Source of the DNA: Foliimonas ilicis
GTDB taxonomy: Bacteria > Pseudomonadota > Alphaproteobacteria > Rhizobiales > Rhizobiaceae
DNA: 64,000 nt
Reading direction: 5' to 3'
NCBI RefSeq assembly: GCF_039939195.1
Contig: NZ_JBDUUH010000011.1
Span: 150,851 to 214,850, forward strand
Shown: in pieces, positions 52,771 through 61,317 of the stretch
Layout of the letters: the number at the start of each line of letters is the position of its first letter
Numbering within the stretch: position 1 is the first letter of the stretch
Translations under genes and position numbers: made by a program
Notes under the pieces: model-generated
Database searches by the model: none
What the model saw: only the letters and a program-made list of their open reading frames with translations
What the model was told of the DNA's origin: nothing

Positions 52771-52836
52771 TCGTCACAAGCTTTCGGTCAACAGGCCGCC
52801 GGATCATGTCACATCGCAGATTGCTCGGAGATTATA

Positions 52837-54126
52837 ATGACTGATTTTTACAACCTTGTCCCATCCGCACCGAAGGGCCGCTTCGACGGCATCGAACGCT
52901 CCTATACCGCCGAGGATGTAAAGCGACTGCGCGGCTCGGTTCAGATCAAGCATAGCCTGGCCGAAATGGGTGCGAACCGTCTCTGGAAGCTCATTCACCA
53001 GGAAGATTTCGTCAACGCGCTCGGCGCGCTGTCGGGCAATCAGGCGATGCAGATGGTGCGTGCCGGATTGAAGGCGATCTACCTTTCGGGCTGGCAGGTT
53101 GCAGCAGACGCCAACACCGCGTCTTCCATGTACCCGGACCAGTCGCTCTATCCGGCCAATGCCGCCCCCGAACTCGCAAAGCGCATCAACAAGACGCTGC
53201 AGCGCGCCGATCAGATCGAGACGTCGGAAGGCAATGGCCTGTCGGTCGATACCTGGTTCGCACCCATCGTTGCCGATGCCGAAGCAGGCTTCGGCGGCCC
53301 GCTGAACGCGTTCGAAATCATGAAGGCCTTCATCGAGGCGGGTGCTGCTGGCGTCCACTATGAAGACCAGCTCGCGTCAGAAAAGAAGTGCGGCCATCTG
53401 GGCGGCAAGGTGTTGATCCCGACTGCGGCACACATCCGCAATCTGACCGCGGCGCGTCTCGCCGCCGACGTCATGGGCACGCCGACGCTGGTCATTGCCC
53501 GCACCGATGCCGAGGCCGCAAAGCTTTTGACATCCGACATCGATGAGCGCGACCAGCCCTTCGTCGATTACGACGCGGGCCGCACTGTCGAGGGCTTCTA
53601 CAATGTGAAGAACGGCATCGAGCCCTGCATTGCGCGCGCAGTCGCCTATGCCCCGCATTGCGACCTGATCTGGTGCGAGACGTCGAAGCCCGATCTGGAG
53701 CAGGCACGCAAATTTGCCGAGGGCGTGCACAAGGCACATCCGGGCAAGCTGCTCGCATACAATTGCTCGCCATCGTTCAACTGGAAGAAGAACCTCGACG
53801 ACGCGACGATCGCCAAATTCCAGCGTGAGCTGGGCGCGATGGGTTACAAGTTCCAGTTCATCACGCTGGCCGGTTTCCATCAGCTCAATTTCGGCATGTT
53901 CGAACTGGCGCGCGGCTACAAGGATCGCCAGATGGCGGCCTATTCGGAGCTTCAGGAAGCCGAGTTCGCAGCCGAGGTAAACGGCTACACCGCCACCAAG
54001 CACCAGCGCGAAGTCGGCACCGGCTATTTCGATGCCGTTTCGGTTGTGATCACCGGCGGCAAATCTTCAACCACTGCAATGCACGGCTCGACCGAACACG
54101 AACAGTTCAGGCCGGCAGCCGAATAA
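52837..54126 (+). CDS. aceA: Isocitrate lyase
   Basis: The first enzyme of the glyoxylate shunt; it cleaves isocitrate to succinate and glyoxylate. The catalytic signature KKCGHLGGKV holds Cys185. The N-terminal SLAEMGANRLWKL and the PEP-mutase-fold core PIVADAEAGFGG, NCSPSFNWKKNLD and the end AFEQF-like STEHEQFRPAAE are as in the family. There are 429 residues, standard for the shorter bacterial type. It has GGAGATTATA before the ATG and is divergent from the scfR-type regulator. Confidence 0.97.
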   Translation: MTDFYNLVPSAPKGRFDGIERSYTAEDVKRLRGSVQIKHSLAEMGANRLWKLIHQEDFVNALGALSGNQAMQMVRAGLKAIYLSGWQVAADANTASSMYPDQSLYPANAAPELAKRINKTLQRADQIETSEGNGLSVDTWFAPIVADAEAGFGGPLNAFEIMKAFIEAGAAGVHYEDQLASEKKCGHLGGKVLIPTAAHIRNLTAARLAADVMGTPTLVIARTDAEAAKLLTSDIDERDQPFVDYDAGRTVEGFYNVKNGIEPCIARAVAYAPHCDLIWCETSKPDLEQARKFAEGVHKAHPGKLLAYNCSPSFNWKKNLDDATIAKFQRELGAMGYKFQFITLAGFHQLNFGMFELARGYKDRQMAAYSELQEAEFAAEVNGYTATKHQREVGTGYFDAVSVVITGGKSSTTAMHGSTEHEQFRPAAE

Positions 54127-54155
54127 TCCCAGCATCAAACCCGAAGGAGGAACAG

Positions 54156-54416
54156 ATGCACACGGAAACCACCATAGCCCCCAAGACCAGGGTCAAGGAA
54201 CGCGCCGAGGAACAGTCTTCGAGCATGAGTGCGGACCAGCAGACGGCGATCCGTATGCTCGCCAACGACCTGCATCGCCTCAACCAGTCCGTGATGAAAG
54301 CGGTGGAGGCCGGTGTCTCGGTTGAGCTCGTCCGCTCGGCCCGCCATCACGGCGGCGCAGGAAACTGGGGCGATCTGCTCATTCCGGTGGTCGTCACGCA
54401 ATCTTCGGCAAGCTGA
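54156..54416 (+). CDS. Small protein downstream of aceA, unknown
   Basis: 86 residues. A charged start is followed by a helical region DQQTAIRMLANDLHRLNQSVMKAVEAGVSVELVR and a SARHHGGAGNWGDLLIPVVV end. GAAGGAGGAACAG before the ATG is one of the best ribosome binding sites in the window. It lies 29 bases after aceA and ends before a strong hairpin, so it is co-transcribed with isocitrate lyase. No family known to me; a regulator or partner of the shunt is possible. Confidence 0.75.
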   Translation: MHTETTIAPKTRVKERAEEQSSSMSADQQTAIRMLANDLHRLNQSVMKAVEAGVSVELVRSARHHGGAGNWGDLLIPVVVTQSSAS

Positions 54417-54448
54417 CTTTTCGGCGCCGACAATCCCGCTCCAACAAC

Positions 54449-54483
54449 AGATAATCCGCGATGCTTGCCATCGCGGATTATCT
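54449..54483 (+). terminator. Hairpin ending the aceA transcript
   Basis: AGATAATCCGCGATG and its exact complement form a 15-bp perfect stem around CTTGC. A T-rich run does not follow (GCGTTT), so it is either a weak Rho-independent terminator or an mRNA stabiliser. Confidence 0.7.
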
Positions 54484-54561
54484 GCGTTTGGAAACTTGCC
54501 AATCAAAACTTCATTATTGCGGAATCTTGACGATTATTCCCCGCATTGAACTTTCGTAGTG

Positions 54562-54590
54562 TTGACAAAATCACTCATCAAATCTATCGC
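54562..54590 (+). promoter_or_regulatory. Candidate promoter for the receiver-like gene and puuA
   Basis: TTGACA (54562-54567) is followed after 17 bases by TATCGC (54585-54590). The -35 is perfect and the -10 matches poorly. The surrounding 54480-54660 region is AT-rich. It lies about 90 bases before the start of the receiver-like gene. Confidence 0.4.
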
Positions 54591-54678
54591 CCCTCAACCT
54601 CAAATTGAGATACAATCGTTTTGTAGTCTCAATCAATCGGTTGGCCATTTCAATCGATTAACCCGGTCTGGATGATGC

Positions 54679-55101
54679 GTGGATAGTCGAAAAGAAGCTG
54701 TAACATTCGATCTGCAGAGAGTGCTCATAGTGAGCGCATCGCCGATCAATTCGGTAGTTGTATCGCGGATCGTCACCTTGTGCGGTCTGAAGGCAACGAA
54801 AAATCTGCCGGATGTCGCAATCGGCTCGATGTGGCCGCAATGCCCCGGCACGATCATTCTCGACGATGCACATAAGGCCAAGGGCTTTGACGAAATACTC
54901 ACGCACCTGACATCGTTGCGAACCGCATCGGAGGGGCAGCAGCCCATGGTCATCCTGCTGTCCACCGAAACGCGGCTGGATGAAAACGCACCGATCGCCG
55001 GTATCATCGACGAAGTGATTGCAAAGCCGATCACGACCGAAGGCCTGCTGCCTATCCTGGACCGGCTTTCGAAACGTCAAGCATCTGATTCAGGCCAATA
55101 A
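54679..55101 (+). CDS. Degenerate response-regulator receiver domain protein
   Basis: 140 residues with the receiver fold. RVLIVSASPINSVVVSRIV replaces the usual acidic pair (DD) after strand 1 by Ser-Ala-Ser. TIILDDAHKAKG may hold a phospho-acceptor-like Asp, and EVIAKPIT keeps the Lys-Pro. It probably cannot be phosphorylated in the standard way. There is no output domain. It starts with GTG and precedes the puuA-like gene by 72 bases, possibly in one transcript. Confidence 0.7.
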   Translation: MDSRKEAVTFDLQRVLIVSASPINSVVVSRIVTLCGLKATKNLPDVAIGSMWPQCPGTIILDDAHKAKGFDEILTHLTSLRTASEGQQPMVILLSTETRLDENAPIAGIIDEVIAKPITTEGLLPILDRLSKRQASDSGQ

Positions 55102-55173
55102 AAACCGAGCCCCCTTTCCTTTCCGAATTTGCCCCGGCTATACTCGATCATCTGAAACATACTCTGGTGATTG

Positions 55174-56607
55174 ATGCCCGTCGCAAAGAAGGAAGCCCGT
55201 ACGTCCAAAGCAGGGACGCGCGTTCGTACTCCTGAGTTCGTCAAAAATCTTCGAGGCGTCAAGAACTGGAAAGAGGTCAGCGCCTGGCTCGAATGGCGCG
55301 GCATCGAAGACATTGAATGCATCACGCCCGACCAGGCCGGTGTTGCCCGCGGCAAAATGATGCCGTCGAAAAAATTCACGTCAAACACCTCTCTGGCGCT
55401 GCCTTCCGCAGTCTTCATGACGACGATTACCGGCGGCTACCCCGAAGACGGCAATGGCTTCGCCTACCCGGAAGACGATGGCGATCTGAAGCTCGTTCCC
55501 GACCTTTCGACGCTTTCCGTCGTGCCGTGGGAATCCGATGCAACTGCGCAGGTCATCTGCGATCTGGTGCATCAGGACGGGCGCTCCGTCGAGTTCACGC
55601 CGCGCAACGTGCTGAAGCGCGTTGTGGCCGCTTACGACAAGCTCGGCCTTCGCCCGGTCGTCGCACCCGAAATCGAATTCTACCTCGTCCGCAAAAACCC
55701 GGACCCGGATTATCCGCTGACCCCGCCGGTCGGCCGCTCCGGCCGCCCCATCGGCGGCGGTGCAGGTTACTCCATCGCGGGCGTCAATGAATTCGACGAA
55801 CTCATCGACGACATCTATCATTTCTCGGAAAGCCAGGGTCTCGAGATCGACACGCTGATCCACGAAGAAGGTGCCGGTCAGCTAGAAATCAATCTGCGCC
55901 ATGGCGACCCGATCGAGCTTGCCGATCAGGTGTTCCTGTTCAAGCGCACGATCCGCGAAGCTGCCCTGAAGCACGACACGTATGCGACCTTCATGGCCAA
56001 GCCCATTCAGGGTCAGCCGGGGTCGGCGATGCATGTTCACCAGTCGATCATCAACAAAAAGACCGGCAAGAACATCTTCTCTTCCGAAGATGGTGGCGAA
56101 ACCGAAGCGTTCGCGCATTTCATCGGCGGCATGCAGCGCCATGTGCCGAACGCGCTGGTCATGCTGGCGCCTTACGTGAACTCGTATCGTCGCTTGACAC
56201 AGTCGGCGTCCGCGCCGGTCAACAACAAATGGGGTTACGACAATCGCACCGTCGCGTTCCGCGTTCCGCGTTCGGACCCGGCCGCACGCCGCGTCGAAAA
56301 CCGCATTCCGTCATCAGATGCGAACCCATATCTCGCTCTCGCTGCCTCGCTGGCTTGCGGGCTGATCGGCATGGAAAAGCGCATCGTGCCTGACGCGCCA
56401 ATGGTCAAGACTGCGAATGCGGACGAGATCGATCTGCCGCGCGGGCTGCTCGAGGCCGTCGATCTTTTCGAGGGCGATGAAGCACTGCGCGACGCGCTGG
56501 GCGGTTCGTTCGTCGCGACCTATGCGGCAATCAAACGTGCCGAATTCGAGACGTTCATGGAAGTGATCAGCCCGTGGGAGCGCGAGTTTCTGCTGCTCAA
56601 TGTTTGA
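55174..56607 (+). CDS. puuA: Glutamine synthetase-family gamma-glutamylputrescine synthetase
   Basis: 477 residues. The glutamine synthetase fold is clear: EEGAGQLEINLRHGDP (metal Glu), GSAMHVHQSI (His), NKWGYDNRTVAFRVP (ATP/ammonia pocket) and ENRIPSSDANPYLALAA. The length and spacing fit PuuA, which ligates putrescine to glutamate, better than the 470-residue GlnA; no adenylylation loop is seen. The next gene is the oxidoreductase PuuB, which supports the function. The start is ATG 55174, one codon after a TTG. Confidence 0.85.
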   Translation: MPVAKKEARTSKAGTRVRTPEFVKNLRGVKNWKEVSAWLEWRGIEDIECITPDQAGVARGKMMPSKKFTSNTSLALPSAVFMTTITGGYPEDGNGFAYPEDDGDLKLVPDLSTLSVVPWESDATAQVICDLVHQDGRSVEFTPRNVLKRVVAAYDKLGLRPVVAPEIEFYLVRKNPDPDYPLTPPVGRSGRPIGGGAGYSIAGVNEFDELIDDIYHFSESQGLEIDTLIHEEGAGQLEINLRHGDPIELADQVFLFKRTIREAALKHDTYATFMAKPIQGQPGSAMHVHQSIINKKTGKNIFSSEDGGETEAFAHFIGGMQRHVPNALVMLAPYVNSYRRLTQSASAPVNNKWGYDNRTVAFRVPRSDPAARRVENRIPSSDANPYLALAASLACGLIGMEKRIVPDAPMVKTANADEIDLPRGLLEAVDLFEGDEALRDALGGSFVATYAAIKRAEFETFMEVISPWEREFLLLNV

Positions 56608-56706
56608 GTGAGTAGCGAATAGTGAGTAGCGAATAGAAAATGCCGCCAGTGGAGCCGACGATTTTGTCACTTTTCCCTATTCGCTATTCGCTATTCGCTA
56701 TTCGCT
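56608..56706. repeat. Heptamer-based palindrome between puuA and puuB
   Basis: GTGAGTAGCGAATAG is repeated at 56608-56636, and CTATTCG is repeated four times at 56678-56706. The two blocks are complementary, so the transcript can form a long stem that ends eight bases before the puuB start codon. A CTATTCG-repeat copy number could vary by slippage. Confidence 0.85.
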
Positions 56707-56713
56707 CATTTCC

Positions 56714-58000
56714 ATGACCTACACCTCCCCCATATCCCCCGGTCGCTCCTGGTATGAAGACACGGCGGGCGAGCGGCCCGCCTACCCGGCGCTCGACGGC
56801 GACCGGAAAGCCGATGTCGCCATTATCGGCGGCGGGTTTACGGGTCTTTCGGCGGCCGCGCATCTTGCGAAATCCGGCACTAATGTCGTGCTTGTCGATG
56901 GCGCGCGTTTTGGCGATGCAGCGTCCGGGCGCAATGGCGGCCAGCTCGGCACCGGCCAGCGTTCATGGGCCGAAGAACTCGAAGCCGAATTCGGGCTGAC
57001 CCGCGCAAAAGCGCTGTTCGATTTAGCGGAAGAGGCGAAGGCCCATCTGTTCGAATTTACGACCGCTAACGGCATCGAAATCGACTACATGCCCGGCCAA
57101 CTCTCGGTCGCGCACAAAAAGCGCTATGTGGACGATTACAAAGCCCATGCCGAAAATATGGCGACGCGTTTCGGCTATTCGCATATTTCCTTCATGGACG
57201 AGGCCGAAACAGCCGAAAGGCTGGGTTCATCGCGTTATTTCGGTGGCGTACGCGATACGGGAACCGGCCATATACATCCGTTGAAACTCGTTATCGGCAC
57301 CGCCCGCGTTGCGGCGGAAGCCGGTGCGCATCTTTTCGAAAATACGAAAGCCAGCAGCGTTGTGGCGCAAAACGGCAAGGTCATCGTCACAACGCCTTCC
57401 GGCACGATCACCGCGGACAAATGCCTGATCGCCGTCAATGCCTATGGCGGGAACCTCGAACCGGTCAGCGCTTCCCATATCATGCCGATCGGCTCCTTCA
57501 TCGGCGCGACCGTACCTCTCGGCGCAGACAGTCCGGTTATTCCGGGCGGCGAGGCGGTTGCGGATTCACGTTTCGTGGTGCGCTATTTCCGTAAATCGAA
57601 GGATGGACGGCTGCTGTTCGGCGGTCGCGAAGCCTATACGACCGCGGACCCCAGCGACATCGCATCTTCCATTCGCGCGCAGATCGCGGAGCTCTATCCG
57701 TCCTTGAAGGATGTCGAAATCACCCATGGCTGGGGCGGTTATGTGGGCATCACGATGCCGCGAAAACCCTTCGTTCGCGAGGTCATGCCGAACGTCATTT
57801 CGGCAGGCGGCTATTCCGGCCACGGCGTCATGCTGGCCAATTACGTCGGCAAGCTTTACGCCGAAACAGTCAGCGGCAACCGCGACCGGCTCAAGCTTTT
57901 CGAGGATTTGAAGGTTCCAGCCTTCCCAGGCGGGCGCACCTTCCGCGCCCCGCTGCTGTTCCTGGCACTCAACTGGTTCGCGTTGAGGGACCGAATTTAG
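56714..58000 (+). CDS. puuB: Gamma-glutamylputrescine oxidoreductase (FAD-dependent)
   Basis: 428 residues of the DAO family. The FAD Rossmann motif is VAIIGGGFTGLSAAAHL (near 37-53), and GHGVMLANYVGKL near the C-terminus fits the substrate/FAD domain. In the Puu pathway PuuB oxidises gamma-glutamylputrescine to the aldehyde, with H2O2. No ribosome binding site can be seen before its ATG: the position is taken by the CTATTCG repeats. Gene order puuA-puuB supports the function. Confidence 0.88.
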   Translation: MTYTSPISPGRSWYEDTAGERPAYPALDGDRKADVAIIGGGFTGLSAAAHLAKSGTNVVLVDGARFGDAASGRNGGQLGTGQRSWAEELEAEFGLTRAKALFDLAEEAKAHLFEFTTANGIEIDYMPGQLSVAHKKRYVDDYKAHAENMATRFGYSHISFMDEAETAERLGSSRYFGGVRDTGTGHIHPLKLVIGTARVAAEAGAHLFENTKASSVVAQNGKVIVTTPSGTITADKCLIAVNAYGGNLEPVSASHIMPIGSFIGATVPLGADSPVIPGGEAVADSRFVVRYFRKSKDGRLLFGGREAYTTADPSDIASSIRAQIAELYPSLKDVEITHGWGGYVGITMPRKPFVREVMPNVISAGGYSGHGVMLANYVGKLYAETVSGNRDRLKLFEDLKVPAFPGGRTFRAPLLFLALNWFALRDRI

Positions 58001-58013
58001 GGTCGCTTTGTGC

Positions 58014-58037
58014 GTGCTTCGACAAGCTCAGCATGAG
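58014..58037 (+). repeat. Third copy of the 24-base dispersed repeat
   Basis: Matches the copy at 16021-16044 with one mismatch (CAAGCTC in place of CAGGCTC). It lies between the convergent puuB and GST genes. Confidence 0.75.
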
Positions 58038-58046
58038 GGAAGGAAT

Positions 58047-58691
58047 TCACCCCGGAAACATATCAAAATAAGGCTGTGCCTCCCTCAAAACCCTCGCAAA
58101 TGAATCCCGTTTCATCAGCCGGTCCAGATAGGGTTGAAGGTTTTGGTGCTGCGGGTCGAAAGGCACCACCTTCTGCGCATAGAACAATGCAGGTGCCGCC
58201 GCGCAATCGGCCATGGTGAAGTGGTCGCCGGTTGCCCAGATATTGCCTTCAAGGCTCTTGTCGACAACGCCATATCTCGTCTTGAGGCATTCTTTCGCAT
58301 CGGCCACGCCATGCGGATCGCACTCGCCCTCAGGGCGAAGTCTGTCGGTCACGATCTTCTGCATCGGCAATTGCAGATAATTGTCAAATATCCGGTCGGC
58401 CAGCCGCGCCTTTAATGCCAGATCGGGATCGGATGGCACGAGTTCGACCGGCCCCGGATAATGCTGCGCCAGATATTCGATGATGATCGTCGATTCCGGT
58501 ATCGTTCGATCCGCTTTCTCGTCGCGAAGAACCGGCATTTTTCCGATCGGCCACAACGCCAGGAATTCGGCTTCGGCTTCCGCGCCCAGTTCAAGCAGCT
58601 TCGTCTCGAACGGCACATCGTTTTCGTAAAACGCGATCAGAACCTTGTGACAAAAGGACGAAAGCGGGTGAAAATAGAGTGTAAGAGACAT
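58047..58691 (-). CDS. Glutathione S-transferase family protein
   Basis: 214 residues from ATG 58691, which has AGGAG about eight bases ahead. The thioredoxin-fold N-terminal domain has FHPLSSFCHKVLIAF with the Ser/Cys active-site region and GKMPVLRDEK with the cis-proline. The C-terminal helical domain includes WATGDHFTMADCAAAPAL, the N-capping box of GSTs. It begins two bases after the NTF2-like gene, same operon. Confidence 0.9.
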   Translation of the reverse strand: MSLTLYFHPLSSFCHKVLIAFYENDVPFETKLLELGAEAEAEFLALWPIGKMPVLRDEKADRTIPESTIIIEYLAQHYPGPVELVPSDPDLALKARLADRIFDNYLQLPMQKIVTDRLRPEGECDPHGVADAKECLKTRYGVVDKSLEGNIWATGDHFTMADCAAAPALFYAQKVVPFDPQHQNLQPYLDRLMKRDSFARVLREAQPYFDMFPG

Positions 58692-58693
58692 GC

Positions 58694-59056
58694 TCAACTC
58701 TCCTGCGCGACGAATTTTCCGTCGATATAAGTCTCGCCGAAAAATACGTGAATGGTTTTGACCTTGTCGCCTTCGAAGGTGAAAAACTCCGTGTTGCGGA
58801 ATGTCTTGCCTTCATTGGTCACGCATTTGTACGTCACGAATGCGCGGTCTCCCTCCTCCATAATTTCTTCCACCACATGCTCGCGGATGCGTCCCGCATT
58901 CGGCCAGCAACGTTCGAAATATACCACACGGTCGATCGCGTCGTCGTAAGGGCTCGTGAAGCGCAAATCGTCGGCAAGCAGGCTTTCGATCATGGTCCGG
59001 TTCTTTGTGTTGTAGGCTTTGAAGCAGTCTCGAACAATGTCGGCTTTCGCGCGCAT
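58694..59056 (-). CDS. Nuclear transport factor 2-like (SnoaL) protein
   Basis: 120 residues of the NTF2 fold: a helix with IVRDCFKAYNTKNRTMIESLLADDLRFTSPYDD, then strands FVTYKCVTNEGKTFRNTEFFTFEGDKVKTIHVFFGE. Members are small isomerases, hydratases or ligand binders; this one is unassigned. It is the first gene of the GST pair, divergent from the HxlR-type regulator, which probably controls it. Confidence 0.88.
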   Translation of the reverse strand: MRAKADIVRDCFKAYNTKNRTMIESLLADDLRFTSPYDDAIDRVVYFERCWPNAGRIREHVVEEIMEEGDRAFVTYKCVTNEGKTFRNTEFFTFEGDKVKTIHVFFGETYIDGKFVAQES

Positions 59057-59149
59057 TTCGATTTCCTCCCATACTGATTGCTTTTAACAACCAGTTGCAC
59101 TGTATGACCATTGATGCGATATTGCAACCGGTCTCAATGGAAGGCAAAA

Positions 59150-59653
59150 ATGAAAGAAGAAAAGCGCTCCGGCTGCCCGATCAATCTGTCACTCGAAGTG
59201 TTCGGCGACAAATGGAGCCTGCTCATAATCCGCGACATGATTTTCGGCGGAAAACGGCATTTTCGCGAGCTTCTGCGCTCCGAAGAAGGCATTTCGAGCA
59301 ACATCTTGGCCGACCGCATGAAGATGCTTGTCGAGCAGGGAATGCTGACCAAGACGGACGATCCGAGCCATAAGCAGAAGGCGATCTACAGCCTGACCGA
59401 AATGGCGATTTCGTTGGTTCCCATCATGGCGCATCTTGGATCGTGGGGGCGTCGCTGGCTCAATGTCAGCCCCGAATTAAGCATCCGAGCCGAGCTTCTC
59501 GAAAAGGGCGGACCGGACATGTGGGACGCATTCATGCGCGAATTGCGCGCCGAACATCTGGCCGAACCCCGGACGGATTCAGGCCACTCCGTACGCGCGC
59601 AGCTTCAGGCGGCTTATGAAGAAACTGTCGCCCGGCAAAAATCCCTACCCTGA
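59150..59653 (+). CDS. HxlR-family transcriptional regulator
   Basis: 167 residues from ATG 59150, with GGAAGG about six bases upstream. The canonical HxlR core is CPINLSLEVFGDKWSLLIIRDM, then GGKRHFRELLRSEEGISSNILADRMKMLVEQGML, including the N-terminal Cys that can sense electrophiles or thiol stress. It is divergent from the NTF2-like and GST genes, consistent with a stress response to reactive compounds. Confidence 0.9.
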   Translation: MKEEKRSGCPINLSLEVFGDKWSLLIIRDMIFGGKRHFRELLRSEEGISSNILADRMKMLVEQGMLTKTDDPSHKQKAIYSLTEMAISLVPIMAHLGSWGRRWLNVSPELSIRAELLEKGGPDMWDAFMRELRAEHLAEPRTDSGHSVRAQLQAAYEETVARQKSLP

Positions 59654-59843
59654 CATCGGGCCTTCACAGCTCTATGCTGCATTGCGAACAGATTTGCGGT
59701 CAACACTGCACCAGCCAGAAAAGCGGACTGGACCGGTGTCGATCTCGAATATGTGACAGTGTGACACTTGGAATTTTAAATCGATTAGATTATATCGCGA
59801 CTCATACAGGCCCACACAGACTTTCGGGCTAAATGGACGAAAC

Positions 59844-61313
59844 ATGACCAGTCAGATAATTCCCGTCGACCCATTCGACTTCATCATTTTCGGCGGAACC
59901 GGCGATCTTGCCGAACGCAAACTCCTGCCGGCGCTCTATCAGCGCATGAAGGCGGGCCAGTTTTCAGACGATACGAACATCATCGGCGCATCGCGCTCCA
60001 AAATGAGCGACGCCGAGTATCAGTCCTTCGCGCGCAAGGCGATTTCCGAGCATGTGAAGGCCGACGAAATCGACAAGAAGGAGGTCGAGCGCTTCCTCAA
60101 GCGGCTGTCCTACATCGCTATCGACGCGATGTCCGGCGACGGTTTCGATGATTTGAAGAAGGCCCTCGGCAACAGCGACCAGATCAGGGTTTTCTACCTC
60201 GCAGTTTCGCCCTCCCTGTTCGGCAATATCTCGGCCAATCTCAAAAAAAGCGATCTGGTTACCCCGACGTCGCGCATCGTCATGGAAAAGCCGATCGGCC
60301 GCGATCTGGCTTCCGCACGCGAATTGAACGACCAGATCGGCACGGTCTTTTCCGAGCAGCAGATCTTCCGCATCGACCATTATCTCGGCAAGGAGACGGT
60401 GCAGAATCTGATGGCGCTTCGGTTTGCCAATGCGCTCTATGAGCCGCTCTGGAACTCCGCCCATATCGATCATGTGCAGATCACCGTTGCCGAAACGGTC
60501 GGCCTCGAAGACCGCGTGACCTATTACGACAAGGCCGGTGCGCTGCGCGACATGGTGCAGAACCACATGCTGCAACTTCTCTGCCTCGTCGCGATGGAAG
60601 CACCTGCTTCGATGGAAGCCGATGCCGTGCGCGACGAAAAGCTGAAGGTGCTGCGTTCACTCAAGCGCATCAACGGACAGGAAGCGCCGAAATCGACCGT
60701 GCGCGGACAATATCGCGCAGGCGCTTCGGGCAACGGTCCGGTCAAGGGCTACATCGAAGAACTCGGCAATGCGCAGAGCGACACCGAGACTTTCGTGGCG
60801 ATCAAGGCCGAAATCGCGAACTGGCGCTGGACGGGCGTGCCTTTCTATTTGCGCACCGGCAAGCGGCTGGCTTCGCGCGTTTCGGAAATCGTCATCGAGT
60901 TCAAGCCGATCCCGCATTCGATCTTCGAGGAAGGTGCGGGCAACATCACCGCGAACCAGCTCGTCATCCGCTTGCAGCCCGACGAGGGCGTCAAGCAGTG
61001 GATCATGATCAAGGATCCGGGCCCGGGCGGCATGCGCCTGCGCAACGTGCCTCTCGATATGAGCTTTGCCGAAAGCTTCCATGAACGCAATCCGGACGCC
61101 TATGAGCGCCTGATCATGGATGTGGTGCGCGGCAACCAGACGCTGTTCATGCGCCGCGACGAGGTCGAGGCTGCGTGGAAATGGATCGATCCGATCCAGA
61201 ATGCGTGGCGCGACAGCCGTCAGGAAGCGCAGGGTTACACGGCCGGAACCTGGGGTCCGTCCTCATCCATCGCGCTGATCGAGCGCGATGGCAGAACGTG
61301 GCACGAGACCTGA
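59844..61313 (+). CDS. zwf: Glucose-6-phosphate 1-dehydrogenase
   Basis: 489 residues. The NADP loop is IFGGTGDLAERKLLPALY at the N-terminus; RIDHYLGKE (residues 176-184) holds the active-site Asp and His. It oxidises glucose 6-phosphate to 6-phosphogluconolactone. It is followed by pgl after four bases and then edd. The roughly 190 bases upstream contain the promoter; AT-rich AATTTTAAATCGATTAGATTATA is seen there. Confidence 0.97.
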   Translation: MTSQIIPVDPFDFIIFGGTGDLAERKLLPALYQRMKAGQFSDDTNIIGASRSKMSDAEYQSFARKAISEHVKADEIDKKEVERFLKRLSYIAIDAMSGDGFDDLKKALGNSDQIRVFYLAVSPSLFGNISANLKKSDLVTPTSRIVMEKPIGRDLASARELNDQIGTVFSEQQIFRIDHYLGKETVQNLMALRFANALYEPLWNSAHIDHVQITVAETVGLEDRVTYYDKAGALRDMVQNHMLQLLCLVAMEAPASMEADAVRDEKLKVLRSLKRINGQEAPKSTVRGQYRAGASGNGPVKGYIEELGNAQSDTETFVAIKAEIANWRWTGVPFYLRTGKRLASRVSEIVIEFKPIPHSIFEEGAGNITANQLVIRLQPDEGVKQWIMIKDPGPGGMRLRNVPLDMSFAESFHERNPDAYERLIMDVVRGNQTLFMRRDEVEAAWKWIDPIQNAWRDSRQEAQGYTAGTWGPSSSIALIERDGRTWHET

Positions 61314-61317
61314 TCCG

